Shown here piece after piece: positions 34,873 through 44,868 of a DNA stretch of 64,000 bases. Position numbers and translations under genes: made by a program. Origin of the DNA: Bacteroidales bacterium. GTDB taxonomy: Bacteria > Bacteroidota > Bacteroidia > Bacteroidales > UBA3824. How positions within the stretch are numbered: the stretch's first letter is position 1; every line of letters begins with the position of its first letter. The notes below the pieces were generated by a model that saw nothing but the letters and a program-made list of their open reading frames with translations, was not told where the DNA came from and ran no database searches. The stretch covers positions 27,505 through 91,504 of the forward strand of contig JAFXZT010000134.1 of the NCBI GenBank assembly GCA_017541145.1. Reading direction: 5' to 3'.

Positions 34873-35613
34873 ATGTTAAAGCTATTCTTTCATACCGGAC
34901 GATATTTTCTCTTGATGAAGCGAGTTTTCTCGCGCCCCGAGCGTTGGAGAGTTTTCTTCAGACAGATGGTAAGGGAAATAGAAAGTATTGGAGTGAGCAG
35001 TATCGTAATTGTACTCATTATTTCGATATTTATGGGAGCGGTTTGTTGTATACAAATGGCGTACAACCTTGAAAATCCGCTTATTCCGCGTTATCTTATC
35101 GGTTATGGTACGCGCGAAACCATGCTTTTGGAATTTTCTAGTACAATTGTAGCATTGATTCTTGCCGGAAAAGTCGGTAGTAATATCGCGTCAGAACTTG
35201 GTACAATGCAAGTAACGGAACAGATAGACGCACTTGAAATGATGGGTGTTAACTCGGCTTGTTACTTGATTTTACCTAAGATAGCGGCTTTCGTATTTTT
35301 TATTCCGGTGCTTACACTTTTTAGTATGGCAATCGGATTGTTTGGCGGCTATATAGCATCATACGTTACCAACGGTGTTACTCCGCATGATTATGTTGTA
35401 GGTATTACGAGTATGTTCAGACCGTTTTATGTAACATATTCTATTATAAAATCGTTTGTTTTTGCATTTATAATAGCTTCGGTATCTTCTTATCACGGCT
35501 ATTATACCAACGGCGGTGCATTAGATGTTGGAAAATCTAGTACACATGCTGTGGTTTATAGTAGTATCGTTGTATTGCTTTTCAATTTGATTCTAACTAA
35601 ACTGCTGTTGTAA
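34873..35613 (+). CDS. MlaE-like ABC transporter permease
   Basis: This 246-residue protein of the MlaE/YrbE permease family has five or six hydrophobic helices from about residue 45. The conserved family pieces are MAYNLENPLIPRYLIGYGT, GKVGSNIASELGTMQVTEQ and the loop EQIDALEMMGVNS, which couples to the ATPase. In Gram-negatives such permeases with an MlaF-type ATPase and an MCE (MlaD-type) protein move phospholipids between the membranes. The ATPase gene follows after 2 bp, but no MCE protein gene follows, which is unusual. Its own promoter separates it from hflX. Confidence 0.92.
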   Translation: MLKLFFHTGRYFLLMKRVFSRPERWRVFFRQMVREIESIGVSSIVIVLIISIFMGAVCCIQMAYNLENPLIPRYLIGYGTRETMLLEFSSTIVALILAGKVGSNIASELGTMQVTEQIDALEMMGVNSACYLILPKIAAFVFFIPVLTLFSMAIGLFGGYIASYVTNGVTPHDYVVGITSMFRPFYVTYSIIKSFVFAFIIASVSSYHGYYTNGGALDVGKSSTHAVVYSSIVVLLFNLILTKLLL

Positions 35614-35615
35614 AA

Positions 35616-36377
35616 ATGATTGAAGTAAGAAATGTTTATAAAGAATTTTCAGGACATTATGTACTGAATGATATTTGTGCCGAATTTGAACCCGGCAAAA
35701 CCAATCTGACAATAGGACAGTCGGGTAGCGGTAAAACTGTGTTGCTGAAATGTATTGCAGGTTTGCACTCTGTATCAAAAGGCGATATTTTTTACAACGG
35801 TCGCAGTTTTTCTGTAATGAACGAAAAGCAACGTAAAGAAATACGTAAAGAAATGGGAATGGTTTTTCAGGGCGGTGCATTGTTCGATTCTAACACTGTA
35901 GAAGAAAACGTGATGTTTCCTTTGGAGATGTTTACAAATATGAGTTTTGAAGAGCGTCGCGAAAGAGCCAATTATTGTTTGAAACGTGTAAATATCGTAA
36001 ATGCTAATAAAAAATTCCCGTCAGAGATCTCCGGCGGTATGCAAAAACGTGTAGCAATCGCCAGAGCTATCGCATTGAATCCCAAATATTTGTATTGCGA
36101 CGAACCTAATTCCGGATTAGACCCTGTTACAAGTATTGTAATCGATAATTTGATTCATGATATTACTATCGAATACAATATTACAACTATCGTAAATACA
36201 CATGATATGAATTCAGTAATGGAAATCGGTGACAATATCATTTTTATTTACAAGGGTCGTAAGCGTTGGCAAGGTAATAGTGAAGGAATTTTTGATTCTG
36301 GTGTGGAAGAGCTTGATAATTTTGTATTTGCGTCAAGTAGAATGAAACAAATCAGAAACCTTCAGAATAGAAAGTAA
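35616..36377 (+). CDS. MlaF-like ABC transporter ATP-binding protein
   Basis: The Walker A is GQSGSGKTVLLK (about 33-44), the signature motif ISGGMQKRVAIARA, Walker B LYCDEPNSGLDPVT and the switch His lies in NTHDMNS. These features match the MlaF/YrbF group of phospholipid-transport ATPases at 253 residues. It pairs with the permease 2 bp upstream. The C-terminal end (RKRWQGNSEGIF) is family-typical. The substrate is presumed to be phospholipid from family knowledge. Confidence 0.92.
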   Translation: MIEVRNVYKEFSGHYVLNDICAEFEPGKTNLTIGQSGSGKTVLLKCIAGLHSVSKGDIFYNGRSFSVMNEKQRKEIRKEMGMVFQGGALFDSNTVEENVMFPLEMFTNMSFEERRERANYCLKRVNIVNANKKFPSEISGGMQKRVAIARAIALNPKYLYCDEPNSGLDPVTSIVIDNLIHDITIEYNITTIVNTHDMNSVMEIGDNIIFIYKGRKRWQGNSEGIFDSGVEELDNFVFASSRMKQIRNLQNRK

Positions 36378-36398
36378 TTCCTTGAACAATAAATATTT

Positions 36399-36428
36399 TT
36401 GATTACATAAAAATAAGTATTATTTTTG
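36399..36428 (+). promoter_or_regulatory. Promoter of ahcY
   Basis: TTG at 36399-36401, exactly 19 nt, then TATTTTTG at 36421-36428: an ideal Bacteroidota promoter, 27 bp before the ATG. Confidence 0.85.
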
Positions 36429-36455
36429 CAAAATTATAATAAATTATAATATCGA

Positions 36456-37871
36456 ATGGAAAAAATAGATTTAACATTGCCTAATAAGGTAAGAGACTTA
36501 GGATTGGCAAAGAGAGGACGCAAAATGCTAGATCTTGCAGAATCTCAAATGCCGGGTTTGATGTCTTTGAGAGCAAGATATTCTGAATCAAAGCCTTTGA
36601 AAGGTGCCAAAATAATGGGTTCATTACACATGACCGTTCAGACCGCAGTTTTGATTGAAACCCTTACAGCTTTGGGTGCATCAGTTCGTTGGGCTTCTTG
36701 TAATATATTTTCAACACAAGATGAGGCTGCAGCTGCTGTTGCTGAGCGTGGTGTTCCGGTTTTTGCATGGAAAGCAGAGAGCCTTGAAGAATATTGGTGG
36801 TGTACAGAGCAGGCTTTGACATTTGGTGAAGGTGTCGGTCCGGATTTGATAGTGGACGACGGTGGTGACGCTACATTGATGTTGCATCTTGGTATTGATG
36901 CGGAAAACAATCCATCAATCCTTGATGTTGAACCATCCGGCGAAGACGCAAGAGAATTATACAAACGTATAAAATTCGGTTTGGAATTTAGCAAAGATAA
37001 ATGGCACAATTTGGTAAAGAATGTTCGCGGTGTTTCAGAAGAAACCACAACCGGAGTTCACAGACTTTATCAAATGCATCAAGAAGGCAAACTTCTTTTC
37101 CCGGCTATTAATGTAAACGATTCTGTTACAAAATCGAAATTTGATAATCTTTACGGTTGTCGTGAATCTTTGGCTGACGGTATAAAACGTGCTACAGATA
37201 TTATGATTGCCGGCAAAGTGGTTGTAGTTTGCGGTTACGGCGATGTCGGTAAGGGTTGCGCTCGCAGTATGAGAGGTTTCGGCGCACGTGTGCTTGTAAC
37301 AGAAATCGATCCTATCTGTGCTCTTCAGGCTTGTATGGAAGGTTTTGAAGTTACAACTGTAGATGACGCACTTCCTTATGGCGATATTTATGTAACATGT
37401 ACCGGTAACCGTGACATCATTACAGCTGACCACATGAGCAAAATGAAAGATAAAGCTATCGTTTGCAATATTGGTCATTTTGATAATGAAATTATGGTAG
37501 CTGATCTAGAAAAAATTCCGGGTATCAAGAAAGAAAATGTAAAACCGCAAGTAGATCAATACATCTTCCCTGACGGACATTCTATCGTTCTTTTGGCAGA
37601 AGGCCGTTTGGTAAATTTGGGTTGTGCTACAGGACATCCGTCTTTTGTAATGAGTAATTCATTTACAAATCAGACACTTGCACAATTAGACTTGTGGCAG
37701 AAAAAATATGAGATTGGTGTTTATAGACTTCCAAAATATTTGGACGAAGAGGTTGCAAGACTTCATCTCGGAAAATTGGGAGCAAAACTTACTACTTTAA
37801 CCCAAGCTCAAGCTGACTATATCGGTGTAAAAGTTGAAGGTCCTTATAAAGCTGAACATTACAGATATTAG
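36456..37871 (+). CDS. ahcY: S-adenosyl-L-homocysteine hydrolase
   Basis: This NAD-dependent cytoplasmic enzyme splits S-adenosylhomocysteine into adenosine and homocysteine, removing the product of SAM-dependent methylation. The NAD-binding motif is [16 protein letters not shown], the substrate region shows [16 protein letters not shown] and SCNIFSTQD, and the C-terminus ends in the conserved KAEHYRY. The 471-residue length with the roughly 40-residue insertion ([13 protein letters not shown] region) is the bacterial/long form. It is monocistronic with an ideal promoter and a terminator. Several SAM methyltransferases lie in the window (RlmI-like, O-methyltransferase, Mod). Confidence 0.97.
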   Translation: MEKIDLTLPNKVRDLGLAKRGRKMLDLAESQMPGLMSLRARYSESKPLKGAKIMGSLHMTVQTAVLIETLTALGASVRWASCNIFSTQDEAAAAVAERGVPVFAWKAESLEEYWWCTEQALTFGEGVGPDLIVDDGGDATLMLHLGIDAENNPSILDVEPSGEDARELYKRIKFGLEFSKDKWHNLVKNVRGVSEETTTGVHRLYQMHQEGKLLFPAINVNDSVTKSKFDNLYGCRESLADGIKRATDIMIAGKVVVVCGYGDVGKGCARSMRGFGARVLVTEIDPICALQACMEGFEVTTVDDALPYGDIYVTCTGNRDIITADHMSKMKDKAIVCNIGHFDNEIMVADLEKIPGIKKENVKPQVDQYIFPDGHSIVLLAEGRLVNLGCATGHPSFVMSNSFTNQTLAQLDLWQKKYEIGVYRLPKYLDEEVARLHLGKLGAKLTTLTQAQADYIGVKVEGPYKAEHYRY

Positions 37872-37910
37872 TCTTTAATTCAATCGTATTATTTATTGCC
37901 TGCTATACAC

Positions 37911-37960
37911 GAATCCGCCCGATGAAATGAAAATTTCTGTTGGACGGATTCTTTTTTTAT
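37911..37960. terminator. Terminator of ahcY, shared with the convergent GT2 gene
   Basis: GAATCCG at 37911-37917 pairs with CGGATTC at 37945-37951, with an inner GAAAT/ATTTC stem. T7 follows on the plus strand and overlaps the stop of the minus-strand gene at 37957. Confidence 0.75.
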
Positions 37961-38928
37961 TTTTTGTTAACTATATTTAAAAATCTTTCCAAAAGAATCC
38001 AAGCCGTCTTTCTGAAAAGTTTTGGATTTTTTAGTAAAAATGTATTTTTAAGACATCTTATTTTAAGATGCGGATATATTTCGATAATTTTATTTAGTTT
38101 CGTTAACGCATCGTTTTTCAGGTGGTTATCCAGATTGTCTGCAATTGTATATAGAAGTGTTTTGATGCAACTCTCTATCCATTTGTTGTTTATCTTTGTT
38201 AATTCTTTTTGTTTAAGTTTGTTTTGGAGTTTTAGTCTTACTATCAATTGATTGTAATCCATTCTGAATTGATTGGTACTCATTGAGTTAGAATGAAATC
38301 TTATTTTTGCCGCTGAATTTTCTTTGTCGATAAAATAAAATTTATATTTCTCTGAGACTTGTAGCCAAAAATCCCAATCTTCGTATGATGTTAGTTTTTC
38401 ATCAAAAATAAAATTATTGTTTTTGATTATGCTTAAATTTAACATCGGTGCGCATGGAGGTATCGAGTTTTTATCAACTAATCTTTCGTAATATTTTTCT
38501 TGAAGCCCTTCTTTGTAATTATAATCTTTGTACCATTCATAATCTTTTTCACCGTCATCAAAGAATTTGATGAATTTTTCAAAAACGACTGACTCTTCGT
38601 TTAAACTTTCCAAAAATGTTGATGAGTTTTTGAAATAATCGCTTTCTAAAATGTCGTCGGCATCTAAAAAACAAACATATTTGCCTTCTGCATATTTTAA
38701 ACCGTGATTTCGTGCAGAACTGAGTCCGCCGTTGGTTTTGTAAAAATATTTTATTCTGTTGTCTTTCTCTGTAAATATCTTTGCTACGGATTCTGTATTA
38801 TCGGTGCTGCCGTCATTTACAATCAGACATTCCCAATCTTGAAATGATTGATTTATTATTGAGTTGATTGTTTCCGGTAAATATTGCGCATAATTATATG
38901 CCGGTACTATAATTGAAATTAGTGGCAT
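37957..38928 (-). CDS. GT2 glycosyltransferase
   Basis: The start is set at the ATG at 38928, because an in-frame ATG at 38961 would overlap the preceding gene. The GT-A domain starts ISIIVPAYNYAQYLPETI and shows VNDGSTDNT, GGLSSARNHGLK and the DxD motif in CFLDADDIL. About 220 residues of GT-A core are followed by a helical tail that does not look transmembrane. It should add a sugar to a polysaccharide or lipid intermediate at the inner membrane face. It is preceded by a second GT2 gene 10 bp upstream on the minus strand. Donor and acceptor cannot be predicted. Confidence 0.88.
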   Translation of the reverse strand: MPLISIIVPAYNYAQYLPETINSIINQSFQDWECLIVNDGSTDNTESVAKIFTEKDNRIKYFYKTNGGLSSARNHGLKYAEGKYVCFLDADDILESDYFKNSSTFLESLNEESVVFEKFIKFFDDGEKDYEWYKDYNYKEGLQEKYYERLVDKNSIPPCAPMLNLSIIKNNNFIFDEKLTSYEDWDFWLQVSEKYKFYFIDKENSAAKIRFHSNSMSTNQFRMDYNQLIVRLKLQNKLKQKELTKINNKWIESCIKTLLYTIADNLDNHLKNDALTKLNKIIEIYPHLKIRCLKNTFLLKNPKLFRKTAWILLERFLNIVNKK

Positions 38929-38938
38929 TATTGTATTT

Positions 38939-39781
38939 TTATTTAAATAAGTGTAAAACAAATCTGAATGGTTTCAAGAGCAGATTTCCTATTTTATAAT
39001 CTTTGGTTTGAGAAAAATCACATGTTTTTGATGCGAAGTAATATTTATATTCAGAAAAAAAATCCTCTTCGCTGATACATCTACGTTTCAAAGCTGCTAA
39101 CCTGCAAATCCAAGCCCAATATTCTGCTTTGAACGAGTTGCTGTTGTTAGATATGCTGTTTGTATTTATTCTGTAATAATATAAATAATCTTCGATATGT
39201 TTTGTCGGGGCAACTTCTTCGTATTTCAAAACCAAATCTCTGTCGATGGCTCTTTTTATTGAAAGATTTATGCCTTCGGTTTTGTTGTAAAATTCTTTTT
39301 TGAAACTTGAAAAATGGTTTGGTGAAAATCCGTAAAGTAAAAATTTTGATTGTTCTACGTCTTTAGGATTTTCGTATTTTACAATTTTTGTTTTGTCTTC
39401 GTCGGTCATGTAGAAATTAGAATAAATCAATCCCAATTCCGGATTTTGTAAATGAAGTTTCACCATGGTTTCCACTGCATTTGCTTCCAAATAGTCGTCC
39501 GGGTCTACAAAACCGAAGTATTCACCTTTACATTCTCTTATCAATCTGTCTTTTGTAAATGCAACGCCTTGGTTTTCAGAATTAGTTAAAACTTTTATTC
39601 TCGAATCCTGTTTGGCAAATTCTTTGAGTATGTTAAGAGAGTTGTCATTACTACAATCATCGCAAAACAGTATTTCAAGATTTTTGTATGTTTGATTATT
39701 GATACTATCTAACAAATCTTGGAAAAACTTTGAATTGTTGTAGTTCGCTACTAATATTGAATATAAAGGTTTTTGTGACAT
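38939..39781 (-). CDS. GT2 glycosyltransferase
   Basis: The start is the ATG at 39781, since a -7 element at 39807-39800 would start the transcript near 39793, after the in-frame ATG at 39802. The GT-A core shows YSILVANYNNSKFFQDLL, FCDDCSNDNSL, NQGVAFTKDRLI and the DxD-type motif FGFVDPDDYLE. The tail (about 230-280) is helical and basic. It heads a two-gene minus-strand operon with the GT2 gene ending at 37957. Its place in glycan assembly is unknown. Confidence 0.88.
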   Translation of the reverse strand: MSQKPLYSILVANYNNSKFFQDLLDSINNQTYKNLEILFCDDCSNDNSLNILKEFAKQDSRIKVLTNSENQGVAFTKDRLIRECKGEYFGFVDPDDYLEANAVETMVKLHLQNPELGLIYSNFYMTDEDKTKIVKYENPKDVEQSKFLLYGFSPNHFSSFKKEFYNKTEGINLSIKRAIDRDLVLKYEEVAPTKHIEDYLYYYRINTNSISNNSNSFKAEYWAWICRLAALKRRCISEEDFFSEYKYYFASKTCDFSQTKDYKIGNLLLKPFRFVLHLFK

Positions 39782-39799
39782 CGTTTTTATAAATTTCTG

Positions 39800-39807
39800 C
39801 AAAGATA
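39800..39807 (-). promoter_or_regulatory. -7 element of the GT2 pair
   Basis: CAAAGATA on the plus strand reads TATCTTTG on the minus strand; it decides the start codon of the first GT2 gene. Confidence 0.6.
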
Positions 39808-39884
39808 ATGTTTTTTAATGAATTTTAATAAACATTTTGTTTTTGCGGACGTTTAAATACTTACACAAAAAAATAGGAAGCATC

Positions 39885-40559
39885 ATGAAAAAAATATTAT
39901 CAATTTTATTAGTATCTCTCGTTCCGTTAGCCAATTATGCACAATCTTATGAAATTGGCGAACAAAATAATTACAGACAAACTTATAACGACGATGAGGG
40001 TGAAGTTACAACTTTCGGTGAAGAAGTAGAAGTAGAACCTCAGAAAGATTTTCTTGGGTTTATGCTTTTGCCGGGTAGCAACGATTTGGTACGTTTTTAT
40101 GAAATTCATATCAATCGTGATGGTACTTACAAGTATACCCAACTTACAATGGATAGTTTTGTAAACAAAGCTACCGGTCGTGAGCGTAGTTTGGCAAATC
40201 CGGACAAGTGTAATTTTTTCGTAAATTTCGGAATTAAAAATCCCGGTATTGTTAGTCAACTATGGAAACTTCGCTACAAGGAATATCCTTACTCATCTCC
40301 AACCGGAATAGATTCTACACGTTTGGGCTGGGCTAATAATCCGGATTGTGATTTGATGCCTTCAGAACAACAATTCGCTATCCTCAAGAATTTTGGAATT
40401 GAAAAAGTAAGCAGTATGTGTTACGGCGATCAGGCTTTCACTCTTTTGAAACTTATGGAACAGTCTGAATGGATTGAAAAATATAAAGGTGCCGCCGGAC
40501 AAACAACTGCTGTTTCTACCGGCGGTACCAATTATCAAGGTGAAACTTTTATTGATTAA
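39885..40559 (+). CDS. Uncharacterised exported protein
   Basis: The start is the ATG at 39885, giving a signal peptide (1-18, MKKILSILLVSLVPLANYAQ); an in-frame ATG at 39837 lies at the presumed promoter. The mature 205 residues have no domain I recognise. There are repeated charged and aromatic blocks (QKDFLGFMLLPGSNDLVRFY, TYKYTQLTMDSFVNKATG) and two Cys-containing segments, NPDKCNFF and SSMCYGD. The tail is Gly/Thr-rich. Its stop overlaps the stop of the convergent M16 peptidase by four bases (TTAA). The protein is probably periplasmic or outer-membrane associated. Confidence 0.7.
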   Translation: MKKILSILLVSLVPLANYAQSYEIGEQNNYRQTYNDDEGEVTTFGEEVEVEPQKDFLGFMLLPGSNDLVRFYEIHINRDGTYKYTQLTMDSFVNKATGRERSLANPDKCNFFVNFGIKNPGIVSQLWKLRYKEYPYSSPTGIDSTRLGWANNPDCDLMPSEQQFAILKNFGIEKVSSMCYGDQAFTLLKLMEQSEWIEKYKGAAGQTTAVSTGGTNYQGETFID

Positions 40560-43399
40560 TCAAGATTTTCTTTCTGATCAACTCCTTCTGGCATCATTAT
40601 ATATGTTTGCTTTTTGGAGTTGGTCACTATTGTTTTTAATAAATCTTGTAAATCTTTTACTGTAATTCCGTTTACGATATTTTCGTAATTGCTGTGCATA
40701 TCGTTATTGTAAATATATTTTTCGATAAGCTGACCGAGCCAGTAATTATTATTTTTCTGCTGTTCGATATTGTGTTTTATCATAAATGCTTTTACCTTTT
40801 GAAGGTTTTCGTCTTCAAAACCGTTTTCGCATACGTCTTTTACAATATCGTTCAACATCTTTTCTGCAAGTTTTGCATATTCCGGTTTTACAGGATTTGT
40901 AAGTATTACTTCAAGCATTGCATCTCCCTTGGTTTCTGAATGTTTCAACGAGCTGTTGCATCTTGTTGTATAAGCTATCGAGCTTTCTTCGCGCACTTTG
41001 TTGAGTTGTAATGTTGTCATTATTTGTGACAATATATTTAGCTTCAACGAATTTTCCAGATTGTATTTGAAATTTTTATTGAGGAAATATATCGAAACTG
41101 TGCTTTCAGGCGTTTCCATCTTGCGTTTGAATTCTACATCTATATCTTTCATGTTGTATTCCATCATTCCTTTCTTGAATGTTTCTTTAGAATTCTTTGA
41201 CGGCAACGATGCAATATATTTGCACAATCCGCTTTTTAATTCTTCCTCGTCGTAATTTCCTATTACGATATAGATAAAGTTGCTTGCATCCGCGTATCTT
41301 TCTTTGTAAATCTCAACAATTCGTTTCAAATTGAGCTTATCAACATCTTCTGTTTCAAACGATTTTACTCTGATGTTGTGATTGTAAATGTTATTTTTGA
41401 TAGTGTCGCTGAGTGCTGCTTTGTGTTTTTGTTTACGGTTTTGAATGCCTTGTTTCAAGAGGTTTTTGTAATATTTGAAATCTTCTTTGTTGTGACCCGG
41501 ATTTGTAAAGTAGCAATAAACCATCTGCATCATGAAGTCAAAATCCTTGGGGGCGCATTGTGCTTTCAAACTTTCTTGAAGGTTAGAAATCGAAAGATTT
41601 ACTCCGATTGATTTTCCTTGAGTAAGTTTCTCAAGTTGGGTTTTCGAGAAATTACCTAAGCCGCAGTTTTGTACAATATCGTCAGCGTAAACAAAATTGT
41701 AATATTCATTGTCATCGTATAGCGAAGTTCCGCCTTCGGAATATGCGTAGAATTGTATTTCGTCTTTCTTGTAATCGGTTTGTTTGATTATAACTTTTGC
41801 TCCGTTAGAAAGTTGCAAAATCTTGGCGTTCATTTCTTTGTCGAAATCTTCTTTTACAATAGAGCCTTGTTTAGGAGTTTTTTTCAACAGCGGTTTTGTT
41901 ACCAATTCTTCCTTGTAAGGTTTTATTTTTTCTGCCCATACTTCTTCTGAGGCTTTCTGATAAATTTCCGGTGTGAAATAGAATTGTCCTTCTTTCTCCG
42001 GTGCAAAGTTGAATACTACGAGATTTTTTCCGTCTTTGGTAATTACTTCTTCTACCAAATTATTGAGCTCTGACAACGATACTTTCTCAAAATATGCTTT
42101 TACAAAATCGTATTTGTCTTTTATTGACATCAAATCTTCGTGTTCTGTAAAATGGTCAACGCATCTTTCCACCAAATCACGGTTTTGTTGTTTATCTTGA
42201 TTTGTAACTTCGTTTTCGTATTCTGTAAGCAAATCGGCTTTGGCTCTTTCGAGTTCGTTTTGTGTAAAACCGTATTTTTTTATTCTTAACGATTCTCTCA
42301 ACAATTTTTTGTAAGATTCAAGCTCTTGATGGTCTTTGGCGATACCAATTACCGAAAGAGCATCCATAGTTCTTACATAAACTAATTGTGTCATATAACC
42401 GTCTGCCTGCAACAAAGGACTGTCTTCTTTCAAGTCAGAAATACGGTTGCTTATCATATTTGAAATTAACTCTTTGCTGAGATCGTATTCAAGCGATTCT
42501 TTAGTCAGTCTTTTGTCTCGTGGAAACTTTTGAGCAAACTTGTAGTAAAGATAAATTATAGTGTTGGTTTGTTCTTTATCTTTGGCACTTGCAAAAATCG
42601 GTTTGTCGTTGAATGGACAATAGTGTTCTACTCTTGGAGCTTCGTTTTCAGGATTTTTGTATACTGAGAATATCTTTTTGATTTTTGATTCTATTACATC
42701 AACATCGATATCGCCTACTACAATAATGCCTTGCAACGACGGATGATACCATTTCTTGTAATAAGAACGGAGCTCTTCGTAGCTGCATCCTTCTACTACC
42801 GACATCAATCCGATAGGCATTCTTTCGCCGTATTTGCAGTCTTTAAGTATTACAGGAAATAATGTTTCCAATTGCCTTTGACTCGGAGAATTCCTCATTA
42901 GATATTCGCTCTTAACAACGCCGCGTTCTTTGTCGATTTCGTCGTCCAAAAGCGAAACTCCGCCCGACCAGTCTGCCAAAATCTGTAGACAAGAATCTAT
43001 CAGATTGTCGCCTTTGTCGGTTGGAAAGTTGTCGATGTTATAAACTGTTTTGTCCAATGAGGTGTAGGCATTGAGTTCGGCGCCGAATTTTATTCCGTTT
43101 CCTTCCAAAAACGAAATCATTCTGTTGTTCGGAAAATGTTCTGTACCGTTGAATGCCATGTGCTCCAGCAAATGCGCAAGGCCGCGCTGCGATTCTTCTT
43201 CTTGCATGGAGCCTACATTTTGGGCGATGTAAAAACATACTTGGTTTTTGGGCAGTTCGTTGTGCCTGATATAGTATGTTAATCCGTTTTCTAATTTGCC
43301 GATCCTATATTCTTTGTCTATAGGCAGTTGTTTATCGGATTGTGAAAATCCTAATACCGGCAATAATAATAGTAAAAATAATAGTAGATTATGTTTCAT
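40556..43399 (-). CDS. M16 family zinc metallopeptidase (pitrilysin/PqqL-like)
   Basis: A signal peptide (1-20, ending VLGFSQS) places this 947-residue enzyme in the periplasm. The inverted zinc site HxxEH is in GLAHLLEHMAFNGTEHF (about 74-90), with the distal Glu in the ERGVVKSEY region. The family layout is four homologous half-domains: the two N-terminal ones (1-450) carry the catalytic site, and the C-terminal pair (about 500-930) is inactive and helps enclose peptides. It should degrade peptides in the periplasm, possibly together with peptide or haem uptake. It is monocistronic; the stop codons of this gene and the convergent exported-protein gene share TTAA. Confidence 0.92.
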   Translation of the reverse strand: MKHNLLLFLLLLLPVLGFSQSDKQLPIDKEYRIGKLENGLTYYIRHNELPKNQVCFYIAQNVGSMQEEESQRGLAHLLEHMAFNGTEHFPNNRMISFLEGNGIKFGAELNAYTSLDKTVYNIDNFPTDKGDNLIDSCLQILADWSGGVSLLDDEIDKERGVVKSEYLMRNSPSQRQLETLFPVILKDCKYGERMPIGLMSVVEGCSYEELRSYYKKWYHPSLQGIIVVGDIDVDVIESKIKKIFSVYKNPENEAPRVEHYCPFNDKPIFASAKDKEQTNTIIYLYYKFAQKFPRDKRLTKESLEYDLSKELISNMISNRISDLKEDSPLLQADGYMTQLVYVRTMDALSVIGIAKDHQELESYKKLLRESLRIKKYGFTQNELERAKADLLTEYENEVTNQDKQQNRDLVERCVDHFTEHEDLMSIKDKYDFVKAYFEKVSLSELNNLVEEVITKDGKNLVVFNFAPEKEGQFYFTPEIYQKASEEVWAEKIKPYKEELVTKPLLKKTPKQGSIVKEDFDKEMNAKILQLSNGAKVIIKQTDYKKDEIQFYAYSEGGTSLYDDNEYYNFVYADDIVQNCGLGNFSKTQLEKLTQGKSIGVNLSISNLQESLKAQCAPKDFDFMMQMVYCYFTNPGHNKEDFKYYKNLLKQGIQNRKQKHKAALSDTIKNNIYNHNIRVKSFETEDVDKLNLKRIVEIYKERYADASNFIYIVIGNYDEEELKSGLCKYIASLPSKNSKETFKKGMMEYNMKDIDVEFKRKMETPESTVSIYFLNKNFKYNLENSLKLNILSQIMTTLQLNKVREESSIAYTTRCNSSLKHSETKGDAMLEVILTNPVKPEYAKLAEKMLNDIVKDVCENGFEDENLQKVKAFMIKHNIEQQKNNNYWLGQLIEKYIYNNDMHSNYENIVNGITVKDLQDLLKTIVTNSKKQTYIMMPEGVDQKENLD

Positions 43400-43465
43400 A
43401 TTTTACAATTTGTTTTTTGTAAAATTATAAAATTCTACGCAAATTGCAAATATGTTACAGATATT

Positions 43466-44734
43466 TTATATTGATGCCATTCTGTAAATTTCGTTGTATT
43501 TCATGGCGATAACCGGTTCACTGAAATTTTCTTCTACTTTGGCTCTTGCGTTGTGACAAAGATTGTCGTAATCGTTGGAATTTACTATTTTTAATATACC
43601 TTTCGCAAAATCTGTAAAATCTTTGTATTTAGCAAGATAGCCGTTGATATCGTTGTCAATAAGTTGAGGAAGACCGCCGGTATTGAATGCTACGCAAGGG
43701 GTAGAGCAGGAGAGTGCTTCCATCACTGTGTTAGGCAAATTGTCTTCAAGACTTGGTGTTACGAATACATCTGCTGCCGAATATAGGTTAACTATATCTT
43801 TTTCGCTTTTGATGTAACCTGCCATTTTGTAAGAGTAAGGCAATGTTGATAATATTTTTTTGTCGCCCTGTCCGAATATCAACAATTCGATATCGTTGTC
43901 GTATTCAGGATATTTTGTATGGATATATTTCAGTGCTGACAACAAATATTCAAAACCCTTGCGTTTGTCGCTGATGTTGGCTGCACCGAAAAGTATTACT
44001 TTCTTTTTGGTTAATCCGAATTTAGCGCGGGCTGCGTCTTTGCTTGTCTGTTTAAAGATATTTGTGTCAATAGGATTCGGTATTGATATTACTTGAGTTT
44101 TTGTAAACATGGCAGAGGTTTTTGCAATATCTTTCAACCAATTGCTGCATGCTACAAAAATCAGATTTTGTCGGTGCTCCATATTTAGTTTCTTGGTGTA
44201 CCAACGTTTTGAGAAGTCTTCGGGATTATGACTGTTGTTGAGGAAAAAGCAACTGCCGCAACCTTTTTCGTAATTTTTACATGTACGGGCATAATGACAG
44301 ATTCCGGTAAAATAGTGCATATCGTGCATTGTAAAAACGATATGTTTGCCGGCGTCCATCAGTTTCTGCAATTGTTTCAGCGAGAGCATACCTTGACTTG
44401 TCCAATGGAAATTTATTACTTCCGCTTCTCTCACCAGAGGATGATTCAATAAGTTGGCTGCGCCGATATTATCGAAACTTACTTGAAAGAGATTTTGTTT
44501 TTTGAATTTCAGTTTAAACAAAATACAAAGTCTCTCCAAGCAGAAGCTCATGTAGTTTAAAAATTTCCAAAAGATATTAGTGTTAAGAGTATAGATGTCG
44601 GGATCGTTTGAAACCTTGTCGCGCACAAGCATTTTTACTTCCGTGCCGTTTCTTTTCAATGCGTTGAAAATACGGTTGCACGCAATTGCAGCTCCTCCTA
44701 TGCGGTCAGAGGTTGATACTAATAAGATTTTCAT
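43466..44734 (-). CDS. GT4 glycosyltransferase
   Basis: A GT-B enzyme of 422 residues. The N-terminal Rossmann domain starts KILLVSTSDRIGGAAIA. A Cys-rich segment (HYFTGICHYARTCKNYEKGC, residues about 140-160) is common in a branch of GT4 enzymes acting on surface polysaccharides. The C-terminal donor domain has the E-x7-E signature FVTPSLEDNLPNTVMEALSC and the sugar-binding GTP-like loop near VAFNTGGLPQL. It is a lone minus-strand gene with a -7 element at 44798-44791 (TAAATTTG). Product sugar is unknown. Confidence 0.9.
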   Translation of the reverse strand: MKILLVSTSDRIGGAAIACNRIFNALKRNGTEVKMLVRDKVSNDPDIYTLNTNIFWKFLNYMSFCLERLCILFKLKFKKQNLFQVSFDNIGAANLLNHPLVREAEVINFHWTSQGMLSLKQLQKLMDAGKHIVFTMHDMHYFTGICHYARTCKNYEKGCGSCFFLNNSHNPEDFSKRWYTKKLNMEHRQNLIFVACSNWLKDIAKTSAMFTKTQVISIPNPIDTNIFKQTSKDAARAKFGLTKKKVILFGAANISDKRKGFEYLLSALKYIHTKYPEYDNDIELLIFGQGDKKILSTLPYSYKMAGYIKSEKDIVNLYSAADVFVTPSLEDNLPNTVMEALSCSTPCVAFNTGGLPQLIDNDINGYLAKYKDFTDFAKGILKIVNSNDYDNLCHNARAKVEENFSEPVIAMKYNEIYRMASI

Positions 44735-44790
44735 GATTCTAAGATAGCAGCAGTGTTATTTCTAATGTCGTTTTCCTTATTATTGTTTTG

Positions 44791-44798
44791 CAAATTTA
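44791..44798 (-). promoter_or_regulatory. -7 element of the GT4 gene
   Basis: CAAATTTA on the plus strand reads TAAATTTG on the minus strand, 57 bp upstream of the start codon; a longer leader than its neighbours. Confidence 0.45.
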
Positions 44799-44868
44799 GT
44801 TCTTTTTTGTCCAATGATGTTTTAAATGATAGTTAATCATTAATGAAAAAAATGTATTCTCTAATAGT

